A DNA stretch of 64,000 nucleotides from Aeromicrobium sp. 9AM (GCF_902506105.1 NZ_LR733304.1:62001-126000); one strand, 5' to 3'; shown: positions 32,381 through 41,614, numbered from the stretch's first letter. Notes: generated by a model from the letters alone, not told the origin. Translations and numbers: made by a program.

Positions 32381-34693
32381 TTACCCGAGTGGCGCGTTGG
32401 TCAGCAGGGTCTCCAGCAGGCGCACGGCGCCGGCCTTGTCGAGCGGCTCGTTGCCGTTGCCGCACTTGGGGGAGTAGACGCACGAGGGACAGCCGGTGGC
32501 GCACTCGCAGGCCACAATCGCGTCACGGGTGACCCGCAGCCAGCGAGCCGCGAGCTCGTAGCCGCGCTCCGCGAACCCGGCGCCGCCGGGATAGCCGTCA
32601 TAGACGAACACCGTCATGGTCCCGGTGTCGGCGTGCAGGGCGGTGGAGACGCCCCCGATGTCCCAGCGGTCGCACGTCGCGAGCAACGGCAACAGGCCGA
32701 TCGCCGCATGCTCTGCGGCATGGGCCGCACCCGGTACGTCGCCGGTCTCGAACGCCGCAGCGACGGCGTCGGGCTCAAGCGTCCACCACACGGCCTTGGT
32801 CTGCAGGGTGCGGGCCGGCAGGTCGAGCAGCTCCTCGCCGAGGATGCCGCCACCGGTCGTGCTGCGCTTCATGTAGGACACGACCTGGTTGACTACGTCG
32901 ACCGAGCCGAACGACATCGCGGCCTTGCCCCACTGGGTCGTGCGTTCGGTCTCAGTCACGGAGATCTCGGTGACCGACCGGGCCATCGTCGAGTAGTCGG
33001 GATCGTCACGATGGACGACCGCGGCGCCGTGCTCGACGTCGTAGTCGTCGACGATGTGGACGTCGCCCTGGTGGACGTAGACCGCGCCCTCGTGAACCGC
33101 CGAGTCAGCAGAGCCCGCATCGACCGTGCCGATCAGGCGGCCGGTCACGGCGTCGACGATCTGCACGGGCGCGCCGCCGCTCGACCGGATGTCGGCGAGA
33201 TCGCTGGCCCGCTCGCGTTTTGTCCAGAACCAGCCGGCCGATCGCTTGCGCAGCCAGCCGGCAGCCTCGAGCGCCTGCACGCCCTCGGCCGTACGGGGGC
33301 CGAACATCTCGAAGTCGTCCTCGGTCAGGGGAAGCTCCTGCGCGGCCGCTGCCAGGTGCGGGCCGAGGACGTACGGGTTGTCGGGGTCGAAGACCGACGC
33401 CTCGACAGGTGCGCCGAGCAGCGCCTCAGGGTGGTGCACCAGGAAGGTGTCGAGCGGATCGTCGCGGGCCACGAGGATGCCGATCGAGTCGCGTCCCGAA
33501 CGGCCGGCGCGACCGAACTGCTGCTGCAGCGCCGCCCGGGTGCCGGGGAAGCCGACGCTGATCACGGCGTCGAGGCCGGCGATGTCGATGCCGAGCTCCA
33601 GCGCGTTGGTGCTGGCCAGGCCGAGCAGATCGCCGCTGCGCAGACGCTGCTCGAGCTCGCGGCGCTCCTCGGGCAGGTAGCCCCCGCGATAGGTCGCGAC
33701 CCTCGCCACGAGCTCGGGGTCGACCTCGCCGAGCCGGCGCTGAGCGGTCGCGGCGACGGACTCGGCGCCACGGCGGGAGCGTACGAAAGCCAGCGTGCGG
33801 ACCTTGCCGATCACGAGATCCGTGAGCAGCTCGCCGGCCTCGGTCGTGGCCGCACGGCGTACGACGCCTTCGGTCGCGTCACCGCTGACCGGGTCACGAC
33901 CCGGCAGGAGCGGCGGCTCCCACAGCGCGATCGTGCGGGCGGCGTGCGGCGAGGCGTCATCGGTCACCGGTACGACGTCGAGCCCCGTGAGCCGGCCGGC
34001 GAACACCTCGGGCTCCGCGACAGTCGCGGACGACAGCACGAATGTCGGCTCGGCCCCGTAGTAGGCACAGACGCGTCGCAGGCGTCGCAGGACATGGGCG
34101 ACATGCGCGCCGAACACACCGCGATAGTGATGGCACTCGTCGACCACGACGTGGCTCAGGCCACCGAGCACCCGCGCCCACCGGGCGTGCGCCGGCAGGA
34201 TCGAGTGGTGCAGCGTGTCGGGGTTGGTCAGCAGGTAGTTGGCATGGTCGCGCGCCCAGACGCGCTCCTCGCGAGAGTTGTCGCCGTCGACCGTGGCCGG
34301 CCGGGCGAACTCCTTGGCGCCGGACAGGCGGCGCAGCTGGTCGGCCGCGAGCGCCTTGGTCGGCGCGAGGTAGAGGACGGTCGGCAGCCGGTTGCCGCGC
34401 AGCGCGCTGCCACTGCGGCCCTCGGCGAGCCCCGTCAGTGCCGGCGCCTGGAAGGCCAGCGACTTGCCGGACGCCGTGCCGGTGGCGATCACGACGTGAC
34501 GGCCCTCGTGGACGTGGTGCAGAGCCTCGGCCTGGTGCCCCCAAAGGGCAGAGATCCCCTCGGCCTCGTACATCGCGCGTACGGCCGGATCGACCCACGT
34601 GGGCCACGGCTCGACGACCGCCTCGCGTTCTGGGACCCGCTCGACGTGGGTCACCCGCTCGCCGTAGCGCAGCACGAGATCGGCGGGGTCCAC
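32381..34693 (-). CDS. DEAH-box helicase with DUF1998 domain (helicase/secretion neighbourhood)
   Basis: 770 residues. Walker A 'IATGTASGKSLAF', Walker B 'VVVDECHHY' (DECH), motif III 'LSSATV', then a second RecA domain with 'LASTNALELGIDIAGLDAVI' and 'QQFGRAGRSGRDS'. The C-terminal DUF1998 region has four Cys ('CECATGCPSC...KCGNGN') for an Fe-S or zinc site. It is the Hrq1/YprA-like helicase that accompanies actinobacterial Tad loci, with a probable DNA-repair role. GTG 34693 is chosen because GGGAG lies eight to nine bases upstream and it avoids the divergent STAS gene; the frame is open to 34831, overlapping it. Confidence 0.9.
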   Translation of the reverse strand: MDPADLVLRYGERVTHVERVPEREAVVEPWPTWVDPAVRAMYEAEGISALWGHQAEALHHVHEGRHVVIATGTASGKSLAFQAPALTGLAEGRSGSALRGNRLPTVLYLAPTKALAADQLRRLSGAKEFARPATVDGDNSREERVWARDHANYLLTNPDTLHHSILPAHARWARVLGGLSHVVVDECHHYRGVFGAHVAHVLRRLRRVCAYYGAEPTFVLSSATVAEPEVFAGRLTGLDVVPVTDDASPHAARTIALWEPPLLPGRDPVSGDATEGVVRRAATTEAGELLTDLVIGKVRTLAFVRSRRGAESVAATAQRRLGEVDPELVARVATYRGGYLPEERRELEQRLRSGDLLGLASTNALELGIDIAGLDAVISVGFPGTRAALQQQFGRAGRSGRDSIGILVARDDPLDTFLVHHPEALLGAPVEASVFDPDNPYVLGPHLAAAAQELPLTEDDFEMFGPRTAEGVQALEAAGWLRKRSAGWFWTKRERASDLADIRSSGGAPVQIVDAVTGRLIGTVDAGSADSAVHEGAVYVHQGDVHIVDDYDVEHGAAVVHRDDPDYSTMARSVTEISVTETERTTQWGKAAMSFGSVDVVNQVVSYMKRSTTGGGILGEELLDLPARTLQTKAVWWTLEPDAVAAAFETGDVPGAAHAAEHAAIGLLPLLATCDRWDIGGVSTALHADTGTMTVFVYDGYPGGAGFAERGYELAARWLRVTRDAIVACECATGCPSCVYSPKCGNGNEPLDKAGAVRLLETLLTNAPLG

Positions 34694-34784
34694 CTCGTGA
34701 TTCTCCCAGACCGTCCGCACTGTCTCACCGACCGGCGCTGGCCCAAGGATCGTGATTGAATGCAGGTCGAAGAGAGGGGTGGAG

Positions 34785-35129
34785 ATGGAGCTGTCACTGA
34801 CGTCGCGCGCTGAGGGTGATTTCGAGATCATCGAGGTCGGCGGCGAGATCGACGTCTACACCGCTCCCAAGCTCCGCGAGGCGATCGTCGCCGCGGTCGA
34901 TGCCGGCCACACGCAGCTCATCATCGACGTCCAGAGGGTCGATTTCCTCGACTCCACGGGCCTCGGGGTCCTCGTCGGCGCACTCAAGCGCGTACGCGCT
35001 GACGGTGGATCGCTCGACATCGTGTGCACCCAGGAGCGCATCCTCAAGATCTTCGAGATCACGGGCCTCGACAAGGTCTTCGGTCTGCACGGGACGATCG
35101 AGGAAGCACAGACCAAGCACGCACTGTGA
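34785..35129 (+). CDS. STAS-domain anti-sigma factor antagonist (BldG/RsbV-like)
   Basis: 114 residues, a single STAS domain: '[56 protein letters not shown]'. S57 in 'DSTGLG' is the site phosphorylated by anti-sigma kinases. Similarity and position (divergent from the helicase, before hppA) match bldG of Streptomyces, which controls sigma-factor release in development and stress. AGAGAGGGGTGGAG precedes ATG 34785; the open frame from 34752 is not needed. In Streptomyces an anti-sigma gene follows; here none does. Confidence 0.9.
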   Translation: MELSLTSRAEGDFEIIEVGGEIDVYTAPKLREAIVAAVDAGHTQLIIDVQRVDFLDSTGLGVLVGALKRVRADGGSLDIVCTQERILKIFEITGLDKVFGLHGTIEEAQTKHAL

Positions 35130-35176
35130 TCCCGGTCGCACCGGTTCACAGGACGTCCATGTAACCTGCGTCACGC

Positions 35177-35201
35177 GGTCTGGTCTCACCAGACCTGTTT
35201 T
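35177..35201 (+). terminator. Intrinsic terminator after STAS gene
   Basis: Stem GGTCTGG/CCAGACC with five-base loop TCTCA (35177-35195) followed by TGTTTT. It is the best-formed intrinsic terminator in the window and separates the STAS gene from hppA. Confidence 0.75.
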
Positions 35202-35230
35202 ACGTCCTGGCTTACATCTGGAGGAATTTC

Positions 35231-37636
35231 ATGGCGAACGCGACACTCGTTGCGGCAGCCAGTGACCTCGATCTCTCCAACGACAACACGATCATCGTGT
35301 CTGTCGTTGCGGCTATCGGCGTCGTTGCGCTGATCATGGCGGCGGTATTCCGCGCCGAAGTACTCAAGGCCTCTGAAGGCACCGAGAAGATGCAGGAGAT
35401 CGGGCTCGCGGTCCAGGAGGGCGCCTCGGCGTACCTCGGCCGCATGTTCAAGACCCTCGCGGTCTTCGCCGTGCTCGCGTTCGGCCTGCTCTTCCTGCTG
35501 CCCGGCGATGCGAACATCCGCATCGGCCGGTCGGTCTTCTTCCTGATCGGCGCCGGCTTCTCCGCGCTGATCGGCTACCTCGGCATGTGGCTCGCGACGC
35601 GCGCCAACATCCGCGTCGCCGCAGCCGCCCAGAACGAGGGTCGCGAGAAGGCCATGCGCATCGCGTTCCGCACCGGTGGCACCGTCGGCATGCTGACGGT
35701 CGGCCTCGGCCTCGTCGGCGCGTCGAGCGTCGTGCTGATCTACCAGGGCGATGCCCCGGACGTGCTCGAGGGCTTCGGCTTCGGCGCCGCACTCCTCGCC
35801 ATGTTCATGCGAGTCGGTGGCGGCATCTTCACCAAGGCCGCTGACGTCGGCGCCGACCTCGTCGGCAAGGTCGAGCAGAACATCCCCGAGGACGACCCGC
35901 GCAACGCCGCGACGATCGCCGACAACGTCGGTGACAACGTCGGTGACTGCGCCGGCATGGCGGCTGACCTCTTCGAGTCGTACGCCGTCACGCTCGTCGC
36001 GGCCCTGATCCTGGGCTCAGTGGCATTCGGCCAGGAAGGCCTCGTCTTCCCGCTGATCATCCCGGCCATCGGTGCCGTGACCGCGATCCTCGGCGTCTAC
36101 ATCACCCGCGCCCGCGTCGGCGAGAACGGCCTCGCGGCGATCAACCGCTCGTTCTACATCTCCGCGGTCATCTCGGCCATCGCCTCCGTCGCGGTGGCGT
36201 ACATCTACCTGCCGAAGACGTTCGGCGAGCTGCACATCCCCAAGACCACCGGCCTTGCGGCCCAGCTGTTCGGCAACCCGCTCGACGGTTATGACGGCTG
36301 GGGTCCCCGCACCATCGCGTGGGTCGCGGTCCTCATCGGTATCGTGCTCGCCGCGTTGATCCTCGCGCTCACGGGCTACTTCACCGGCACCGAGACGCGT
36401 CCGGTCAAGGATGTCGGCAAGACGTCGCTGACCGGCGCCGCCACCGTCATCCTGTCCGGCCTGTCGGTCGGCTTCGAGTCGGCGGTCTACACCGCCCTCG
36501 TCATCGGTGCTGCCGTCTTCGGTGCGTTCCTGCTCGGCAGCGGCTCGATCATCGTGTCGCTGTTCGCGGTCGCGCTCGCCGGTTGTGGTCTGCTCACGAC
36601 CGTCGGCGTCATCGTCGCCATGGACACGTTCGGCCCGGTCAGCGACAACGCGCAGGGCATCGCCGAGATGTCGGGTGACGTCGACGAGGAAGGCGCCAAG
36701 ATCCTCACGGAGCTCGACGCCGTCGGCAACACCACGAAGGCCATCACCAAGGGCATCGCGATCGCCACGGCGGTCCTGGCCGCGACCGCACTGTTCGGTG
36801 CCTTCACCGACAACATCAAGGATCAGCTCGTCGTGATCTTCAACGGCTTCGGCAACGACGCCGCCAAGGCCAAGTTCGCCGAGGGCCTCTCGCTCAGCGA
36901 TCAGCAGGCACTCACCGGTGTGCTGAACGTCGCGAACCCGGCCAACCTCGTGGGCCTGCTCATCGGCTCCGCCGTGGTGTTCCTGTTCTCCGGCCTGGCG
37001 ATCAACGCCGTCGGCCGGGCGGCCGGCGCCGTGGTCTACGAAGTGCGCCGCCAGTTCAAGGAGATCCCGGGCATCATGGAGGGCACCGGTCGTCCCGAGT
37101 ACGGCAAGGTCGTCGACATCTGCACGCGCGACTCGCTGCGCGAGCTGGCGACGCCGGGCATCCTCGCGATCTTCGCCCCGATCGCCGTCGGCTTCGGCCT
37201 CGGCGTCGGACCGCTCGGCGCGTACCTCGCCGGCGCGATCGCGACCGGCACGCTGATGGCCGTGTTCCTCGCCAACTCCGGTGGTGCGTGGGACAACGCC
37301 AAGAAGCTCGTCGAGGACGGCAACCACGGTGGCAAGGGATCGCCCGCCCACGAGGCGACGATCATCGGCGACACCGTCGGCGACCCGTTCAAGGACACCG
37401 CCGGACCGGCGATCAACCCGCTGCTCAAGGTCATGAACCTCGTGGCCCTGCTGGTCGTGCCGCTGGTCATCAAGTTCAGCTATGGCAGCGACGAGAACGA
37501 GTGGGTCCGCTACTCGATCGCCGGCGCGGCTGCGCTGATCATCGCGGTGGCCGTCTACGTCTCGAAGCGTCGCCCGATCGCGCTCGAGGCCGGCATCGTC
37601 GACGAGCCCGAGCCGGAGAACGTTCCGGCCGCGTAG
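35231..37636 (+). CDS. hppA: Membrane H+-translocating pyrophosphatase (K+-independent type)
   Basis: 801 residues, about sixteen transmembrane helices. The catalytic region 'GADLVGKVEQNIPEDDPRNAATIADNVGDNVGDCAGM' carries the DVGADLVGK and acidic motifs that bind Mg-pyrophosphate. A second set 'DTFGPVSDNAQGIAEM' and the C-terminal 'NSGGAWDNAKK...GDTVGDPFKDTAGPAINPL' complete the site. K503 in 'GNTTKAITKG' occupies the position that is Ala in K+-dependent and Lys in K+-independent enzymes. So it should pump protons using pyrophosphate hydrolysis without potassium. GGAGGAATTTC precedes the ATG. Commonly found at this place, after bldG, in actinomycetes. Confidence 0.96.
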   Translation: MANATLVAAASDLDLSNDNTIIVSVVAAIGVVALIMAAVFRAEVLKASEGTEKMQEIGLAVQEGASAYLGRMFKTLAVFAVLAFGLLFLLPGDANIRIGRSVFFLIGAGFSALIGYLGMWLATRANIRVAAAAQNEGREKAMRIAFRTGGTVGMLTVGLGLVGASSVVLIYQGDAPDVLEGFGFGAALLAMFMRVGGGIFTKAADVGADLVGKVEQNIPEDDPRNAATIADNVGDNVGDCAGMAADLFESYAVTLVAALILGSVAFGQEGLVFPLIIPAIGAVTAILGVYITRARVGENGLAAINRSFYISAVISAIASVAVAYIYLPKTFGELHIPKTTGLAAQLFGNPLDGYDGWGPRTIAWVAVLIGIVLAALILALTGYFTGTETRPVKDVGKTSLTGAATVILSGLSVGFESAVYTALVIGAAVFGAFLLGSGSIIVSLFAVALAGCGLLTTVGVIVAMDTFGPVSDNAQGIAEMSGDVDEEGAKILTELDAVGNTTKAITKGIAIATAVLAATALFGAFTDNIKDQLVVIFNGFGNDAAKAKFAEGLSLSDQQALTGVLNVANPANLVGLLIGSAVVFLFSGLAINAVGRAAGAVVYEVRRQFKEIPGIMEGTGRPEYGKVVDICTRDSLRELATPGILAIFAPIAVGFGLGVGPLGAYLAGAIATGTLMAVFLANSGGAWDNAKKLVEDGNHGGKGSPAHEATIIGDTVGDPFKDTAGPAINPLLKVMNLVALLVVPLVIKFSYGSDENEWVRYSIAGAAALIIAVAVYVSKRRPIALEAGIVDEPEPENVPAA

Positions 37637-37639
37637 TCG

Positions 37640-37716
37640 CACAACCCCTGCGAGTGGCGCAGTGTGGTCAGATCTGGAGCGTCAGATCGAGCCACACTGC
37701 GCCACTCGCGGTTGTG
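37640..37716. repeat. Long intergenic inverted repeat after hppA
   Basis: A perfect 17-base inverted repeat (37651-37667 and 37692-37708, core GAGTGGCGCAGTGTGG) is extended by CACAACC/GGTTGTG on the outside (37640-37646, 37710-37716). The 24-base loop holds the direct repeat TCAGATC twice. No T-run follows. It may terminate hppA or be a mobile palindromic unit. Confidence 0.7.
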
Positions 37717-37739
37717 GGCGAGTCTGACAGGCTGGGCGG

Positions 37740-39206
37740 ATGATCGAGTCGGCGTACGTCCAGGACCTCCGCACCGCGTTGACCAGAGCGGACTTCACGG
37801 TCGACGCGGTGTTCGGGCTGCTCGGCGAGGAGGCGCACCGGGCTCTTGGTCGCAACCAGACGATCCCGGCCCGGCGGGCGACCAGCGGTGGGGGCGCGCT
37901 CGCGACGCTCGTACGGCTGTTCGCCTTGCAGGTGCCGGTCGACCGCGATCGCGCCGACGCCGCCCTGCCCGGATTGGTCGAGCCGCTTGTCGCCGCCGGG
38001 ATGCTCGACGCCTCGGGAGGCGAGGTCCGCGCGCTGGTGGACGTCCGGCCGTACGGCGACGAGGACCACGACTGGTGGATCGTGTGCGATCCCACGCCCG
38101 GGCTCGACGTCCGGCAGTCGCCCATGAACGCCGAGTACGTCCTCGGGATCAGCGAGGCGTCGTCGTCGCTGGCGCAGCTGACGATCCGCGAGCCGGTCGG
38201 CCGGGCGCTCGACCTCGGCACGGGCTGCGGCGTGCAGGCGCTCCACCTCGCCCAGCACTCCCGCGAGGTCGTCGCCACCGACGTCAACCCGCGGGCGCTC
38301 GCGATGGCTCGCCTGACGGCCGAGCTCAACGGCGTCGACTTCGACGTACGCGACGGCAGTCTGTTCGGCCCGGTCGCGGGGGAGACGTTCGACCTCATCG
38401 CCACCAATCCGCCGTTCGTCATCTCGCCGCCCGGTAGCGAGGTGCTGGTCTATCGCGACTCGGGCATGCCGGGCGACAGCGTCGTGAGGCACCTCGTCGA
38501 GAACGCGGCAGCGCACCTCAACGACGGGGGCTGGTGCCAGATCCTCGCCAACTGGGCGCACCGGGCCGGCACGCCATGGCAGGAGGGGCTCGAGGAGTGG
38601 TTCGCCGGTCAGCCGCTCGACGCGTGGGTCGTGCAGCGCGAGCTCGTCGACCCGGCGGAGTACGTCGAGATGTGGCTCGCCGACGCTGGTCTCGCGGGCA
38701 GTGCGGACTACGTGCAGCGCTACGACGGGTGGCTGGACTGGTTCGCCGAGGTCGGCATCGAGGCGGTCGGCTTCGGCTGGCTGAGCATGCGCAAGACCTC
38801 CGCCGCGCCGGCGCACCGCTTCGAGGAGTGGGCCGGTGAGGTGGCACCGCCGGTGGGCCCGGCCGTCGCGGCCTGGGGCCGGCGCACCGACCTGCTGCGC
38901 GGGCTCGACGACGAGGCCCTGCTCGGTCACGCGTTCCGGCAGGCGCCCGACCTGGTCGAGGAGACCCGCGGTCCGGTCGGCGCCGAGCACCCGGAGGCGA
39001 TCGTGCTGCGCCTCCAGCAGGGTGTACGCCGGGCGCGCCAGGTCGACACGATCGAGGCCGGGCTGGTCAGCGCGAGCGAGGGTGACCTGACGGCGGGGCA
39101 GATCCTCGACGCCCTCGCGTCGCTGCTGCACCGTGACGCCGCCGACCTCCGGCGTACGTATGCGAGCTCGGTGCGCGAGCTGGCCGCCGACGGCTTCCTG
39201 ACGTAG
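37740..39206 (+). CDS. HemK/PrmC-like N-methyltransferase (DUF7059-type)
   Basis: 488 residues. The N-terminal 130 residues form the DUF7059-like domain of an actinobacterial family. The SAM domain has motif I 'ALDLGTGCGVQALHLAQHSREVVATDVNPRALAMA' and the NPPF motif ('LIATNPPFVI') used by N-methyltransferases that act on glutamine or nucleobases. A C-terminal domain of about 150 residues follows. Its place between hppA and topA is conserved in Streptomyces. ATG 37740 stands six bases after CAGGCT, a weak leaderless -10. True substrate unknown to me. Confidence 0.85.
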   Translation: MIESAYVQDLRTALTRADFTVDAVFGLLGEEAHRALGRNQTIPARRATSGGGALATLVRLFALQVPVDRDRADAALPGLVEPLVAAGMLDASGGEVRALVDVRPYGDEDHDWWIVCDPTPGLDVRQSPMNAEYVLGISEASSSLAQLTIREPVGRALDLGTGCGVQALHLAQHSREVVATDVNPRALAMARLTAELNGVDFDVRDGSLFGPVAGETFDLIATNPPFVISPPGSEVLVYRDSGMPGDSVVRHLVENAAAHLNDGGWCQILANWAHRAGTPWQEGLEEWFAGQPLDAWVVQRELVDPAEYVEMWLADAGLAGSADYVQRYDGWLDWFAEVGIEAVGFGWLSMRKTSAAPAHRFEEWAGEVAPPVGPAVAAWGRRTDLLRGLDDEALLGHAFRQAPDLVEETRGPVGAEHPEAIVLRLQQGVRRARQVDTIEAGLVSASEGDLTAGQILDALASLLHRDAADLRRTYASSVRELAADGFLT

Positions 39207-39212
39207 ATCCGG

Positions 39213-39701
39213 TCAGAGCGTCAGCTGGAGGTAGGCGAGGTCGAGCCAGCGACCGAACTTGAAGCCGACCTCAGGGAGCAACGCGACCCGCCGGAAGCCG
39301 AGCTTCTCGTGCAGCGCGATCGAGCCCGCGTTGGCGGCCTCGATGCCGGCGACGATCGAGTGCACCTCCCCGGCCCGGGCCCGGTCGATCAGCACCGGCA
39401 TCAGGGCGTTCGCCGCGCCCTGACCTCGATGCTCGGGATGGACGTAGACCGAGTTCTCGACCGTGAACCGATAGCCGGTCTTGGGCCGCCACGGGCCGTA
39501 CGACGCGAAGCCGATGACGCCGCCGTCGACCTCCGCGACCAGCACGGGGAGACCGGCGGCACGCCGCGCGTCGAACCACGCACGCCGCTCGTCGAGCTCG
39601 ACCTCGTGCTCGTCCCAGATCGCGGTCGTGGTGCGGATCGCGTCGTTGTGGATCTCGAGGATCGCCGGCAGGTCGGCGTGCACGGCGTCGCGTATCTGCA
39701 T
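39213..39701 (-). CDS. GNAT N-acetyltransferase (phosphinothricin/methionine-sulfoximine type)
   Basis: 162 residues, close to Pat/Bar/YncA. 'IRDAVHADLPAILEIHNDAIRTTTAIWDE', 'VEVDGGVIGFASYGPWRPKTGYRFTVENSVYVHPEHRGQGAANALM' (acetyl-CoA loop HRGQGA) and 'NAGSIALHEKLGFRRVALLPEVGFKFGRWLDL' fit the family, which acetylates glutamate analogues such as phosphinothricin or methionine sulfoximine. ATG 39701 has GGGGAG six bases upstream; a TTG one codon earlier is less likely. It is divergent from the XRE regulator with 23 bases between starts, so that regulator may control it. Confidence 0.88.
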   Translation of the reverse strand: MQIRDAVHADLPAILEIHNDAIRTTTAIWDEHEVELDERRAWFDARRAAGLPVLVAEVDGGVIGFASYGPWRPKTGYRFTVENSVYVHPEHRGQGAANALMPVLIDRARAGEVHSIVAGIEAANAGSIALHEKLGFRRVALLPEVGFKFGRWLDLAYLQLTL

Positions 39702-39712
39702 CAAGGCTCCCC

Positions 39713-39718
39713 TATAGT
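39713..39718 (+). promoter_or_regulatory. Leaderless -10 element (TATAGT) for XRE-cupin regulator
   Basis: TATAGT, six bases, GTG at 39725. The divergent acetyltransferase start is only 12 bases to the left, so the two promoters must overlap. Confidence 0.65.
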
Positions 39719-39724
39719 GGCGAT

Positions 39725-40297
39725 GTGTCCAACATAGTAGACGACATCAGTGTGCGGATCGGCAAGCGGGTCGGGCTGGAACGCGAGCGCCGGGGCTGGT
39801 CGCTGAGCGAGCTCGCCGAGCGCTCCGGGGTGTCGCGAGCCATGATCCACAAGGTCGAGCGCGGCGAGAGCAGTCCGACGGCGACTCTGCTGGGCAAGCT
39901 GTCCGGCGCGTTCGGGCTCACGGTCTCGACCTTGATCGCGCGGGGCGAGCCGCGCGGCACCCGTGTCCTGTCGCGGGCCGACCAGGAGCTGTGGATCGAC
40001 CCGGACACCGGCTACGAGCGACGCCAGATCCTCACGGCACCGGCCGGCGACATCACCGAGGTCGTCATGCCGCCCGGCAAGGAGGTCGCCGTCCCCGCAG
40101 AGTCGTACGACTTCGGGATGCACGTCGTGTGGGTCGTCGAAGGCGTGCTGACGTTCGTCGTGGGGGACGAGAGCCACGAGCTCGCGGCCGGAGACCGGCT
40201 GCGGATGGGTGATCCCGCGCCGGTGGTCTACCGCAACGCCTCGGCGGCGGACGTGCGCTACGTGGTGACGGTGTTCGGGTCGTCGACCGACACGTAG
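39725..40297 (+). CDS. XRE-family regulator with C-terminal cupin
   Basis: 190 residues. HTH_3 domain at the N-terminus ('RIGKRVGLERERRGWSLSELAERSGVSRAMIHKVERGESSPTATLLGKLSGAFG'). A cupin_2 barrel follows ('GMHVVWVVEGVLTFVVGDESHELAAGDRLRMG'), which senses a small molecule. Such regulators often control adjacent acetyltransferases or transporters; here both neighbours fit. The 3' end overlaps the convergent MFS gene by 40 bases. Ligand unknown. Confidence 0.88.
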   Translation: MSNIVDDISVRIGKRVGLERERRGWSLSELAERSGVSRAMIHKVERGESSPTATLLGKLSGAFGLTVSTLIARGEPRGTRVLSRADQELWIDPDTGYERRQILTAPAGDITEVVMPPGKEVAVPAESYDFGMHVVWVVEGVLTFVVGDESHELAAGDRLRMGDPAPVVYRNASAADVRYVVTVFGSSTDT

Positions 40298-41472
40298 TGC
40301 TCAGGCCGGAAGGCCGGGATGAGCTGTCCGCCCCAGCACACGAGCGCGATGACGGTGGCGATCACGCCCCCGGTGACGAAGCCACCCCACGCACCGACAT
40401 CATCGATCGCCGCGCCGACGACGGGAGAGCTCGCCGCACCGCCGATCGTGAACGCCGTGCCCTGCCAGCCCATCGCCTCGCCGCGCCGCTCCTCGGGCAC
40501 GAGCTTGGCGATCCACTCGGCCGCGGCGGTCATGGTCGGCGCGCACAGGAACCCGGTCGGGATGACCCACAGCGACAGCGACCACACCTGGCTGCCGAGC
40601 CCGACCGGGATCGTCGTCAGGCCGAGGGCGAGCAGGAGGTACGTGGGCCGGAGCGACCGGTTGAGCGCTCCGTAGATCAGTCCGCCGAGAAGCGAGGACA
40701 GGCCCCACAAGCCGTACGTGAACGCGATCGCGTTGCGTTGGTCGAGCTCGCGCAGCTCGGCGACGATGCCGAGGTCGGTGCCCATCAGCGTCGCCATCGT
40801 GCCGGCGGAGATGAGGAAGAGGAACACGACAGGGACGGACAGGATCGACGCCTTCTCGGTCCCCTTGGCGGAGGTCTCGCCCTCCTGCGCCTTCGACCGG
40901 GTCGGCGGGTTGAGGTAGAGGAAGATCAGCCCGGCGAGCACTTCGCACGCGCCGATCGCGTAGAGCGCGATGTCGGCGCCGGCCTGGGTGACGATCAGCA
41001 CGCCTGCGGCGGGACCGATGATGAAGCTCGCCTCGGAGATGACCGAGTCGGCCGAGAACGCCGTGCGCCGCTGGTGCTCCTCGACCATGACGCTGAGCGA
41101 CAGGCGCACGATCGAGAAGATCGGGATGAGGAACAGGCCCATCAGCAGCGAGACCGGGATCAGCCAGGCGTACGTCGACATCGTCGCCAGGGGATAGAGG
41201 ACGCCGACGGCGATGATCGAGGGCAGGACCGCGCGCCGCATGCCGAGCCGGTCGATCAGGCGGCCGCGCCATGGGGACCCGATCGCTGCGCCGAGTGTCG
41301 TGGCGGCGGCGATCACTCCGGCCCGGGCGTACGAACCGTCGAGCTCGTCGACGACGAACAGTGTCAGCACCAGCGGTGCCGCCATCGCCGGGATTCGGGC
41401 GAAGAACGCCGCGATGAACAGCGTGCGGACGGACTTGTCCGCCCACAGCTGCGCATATCCGGAGAAGGCCAC
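40258..41472 (-). CDS. MFS transporter (MFS_1)
   Basis: 404 residues with about twelve helices. 'GSPWRGRLIDRLGMRRAVLPSII' holds the MFS loop 2-3 motif. The central cytoplasmic loop is charged ('RSKAQEGETSAKGTEKAS'). GTG 41472 gives the usual start ('AFSGYAQLWADKSVRTLFIAAFFARIPA'); a GTG five codons earlier (41487) is possible. Likely an efflux carrier. The gene is convergent with, and overlaps by 40 bases, the XRE regulator, so mutual antisense effects are possible. Confidence 0.85.
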   Translation of the reverse strand: MAFSGYAQLWADKSVRTLFIAAFFARIPAMAAPLVLTLFVVDELDGSYARAGVIAAATTLGAAIGSPWRGRLIDRLGMRRAVLPSIIAVGVLYPLATMSTYAWLIPVSLLMGLFLIPIFSIVRLSLSVMVEEHQRRTAFSADSVISEASFIIGPAAGVLIVTQAGADIALYAIGACEVLAGLIFLYLNPPTRSKAQEGETSAKGTEKASILSVPVVFLFLISAGTMATLMGTDLGIVAELRELDQRNAIAFTYGLWGLSSLLGGLIYGALNRSLRPTYLLLALGLTTIPVGLGSQVWSLSLWVIPTGFLCAPTMTAAAEWIAKLVPEERRGEAMGWQGTAFTIGGAASSPVVGAAIDDVGAWGGFVTGGVIATVIALVCWGGQLIPAFRPEHYVSVDDPNTVTT

Positions 41473-41614
41473 AAGGCATTCTTCCACCAGACTCGGACAG
41501 CCCAGGAATGTCTGTCACGGATCGACGCGCCGCGGCCGCTCACAGATGCGGATGCACGAAGTCTTGACGACACACGCTACGGTGTGCTGCGTCTGACCAA
41601 TCAGGAGTTCACCA

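Noticed and set aside
32372..34759. Open frame of 795 codons on the plus strand
   Set aside because: It is exactly antisense to the helicase gene, whose motifs are unambiguous. Its translation is Arg/Gly/Val-rich with no domain, a usual high-GC shadow.
34694..34831. Longer N-terminus of the helicase
   Set aside because: It would overlap the start and ribosome-binding site of the divergent STAS gene and shows no similarity to helicase N-termini; GTG 34693 has a better ribosome-binding site.
35177..35230. Possible riboswitch upstream of hppA
   Set aside because: The only structure is a short hairpin with a T-run; there is no conserved aptamer pattern, so a terminator is simpler.
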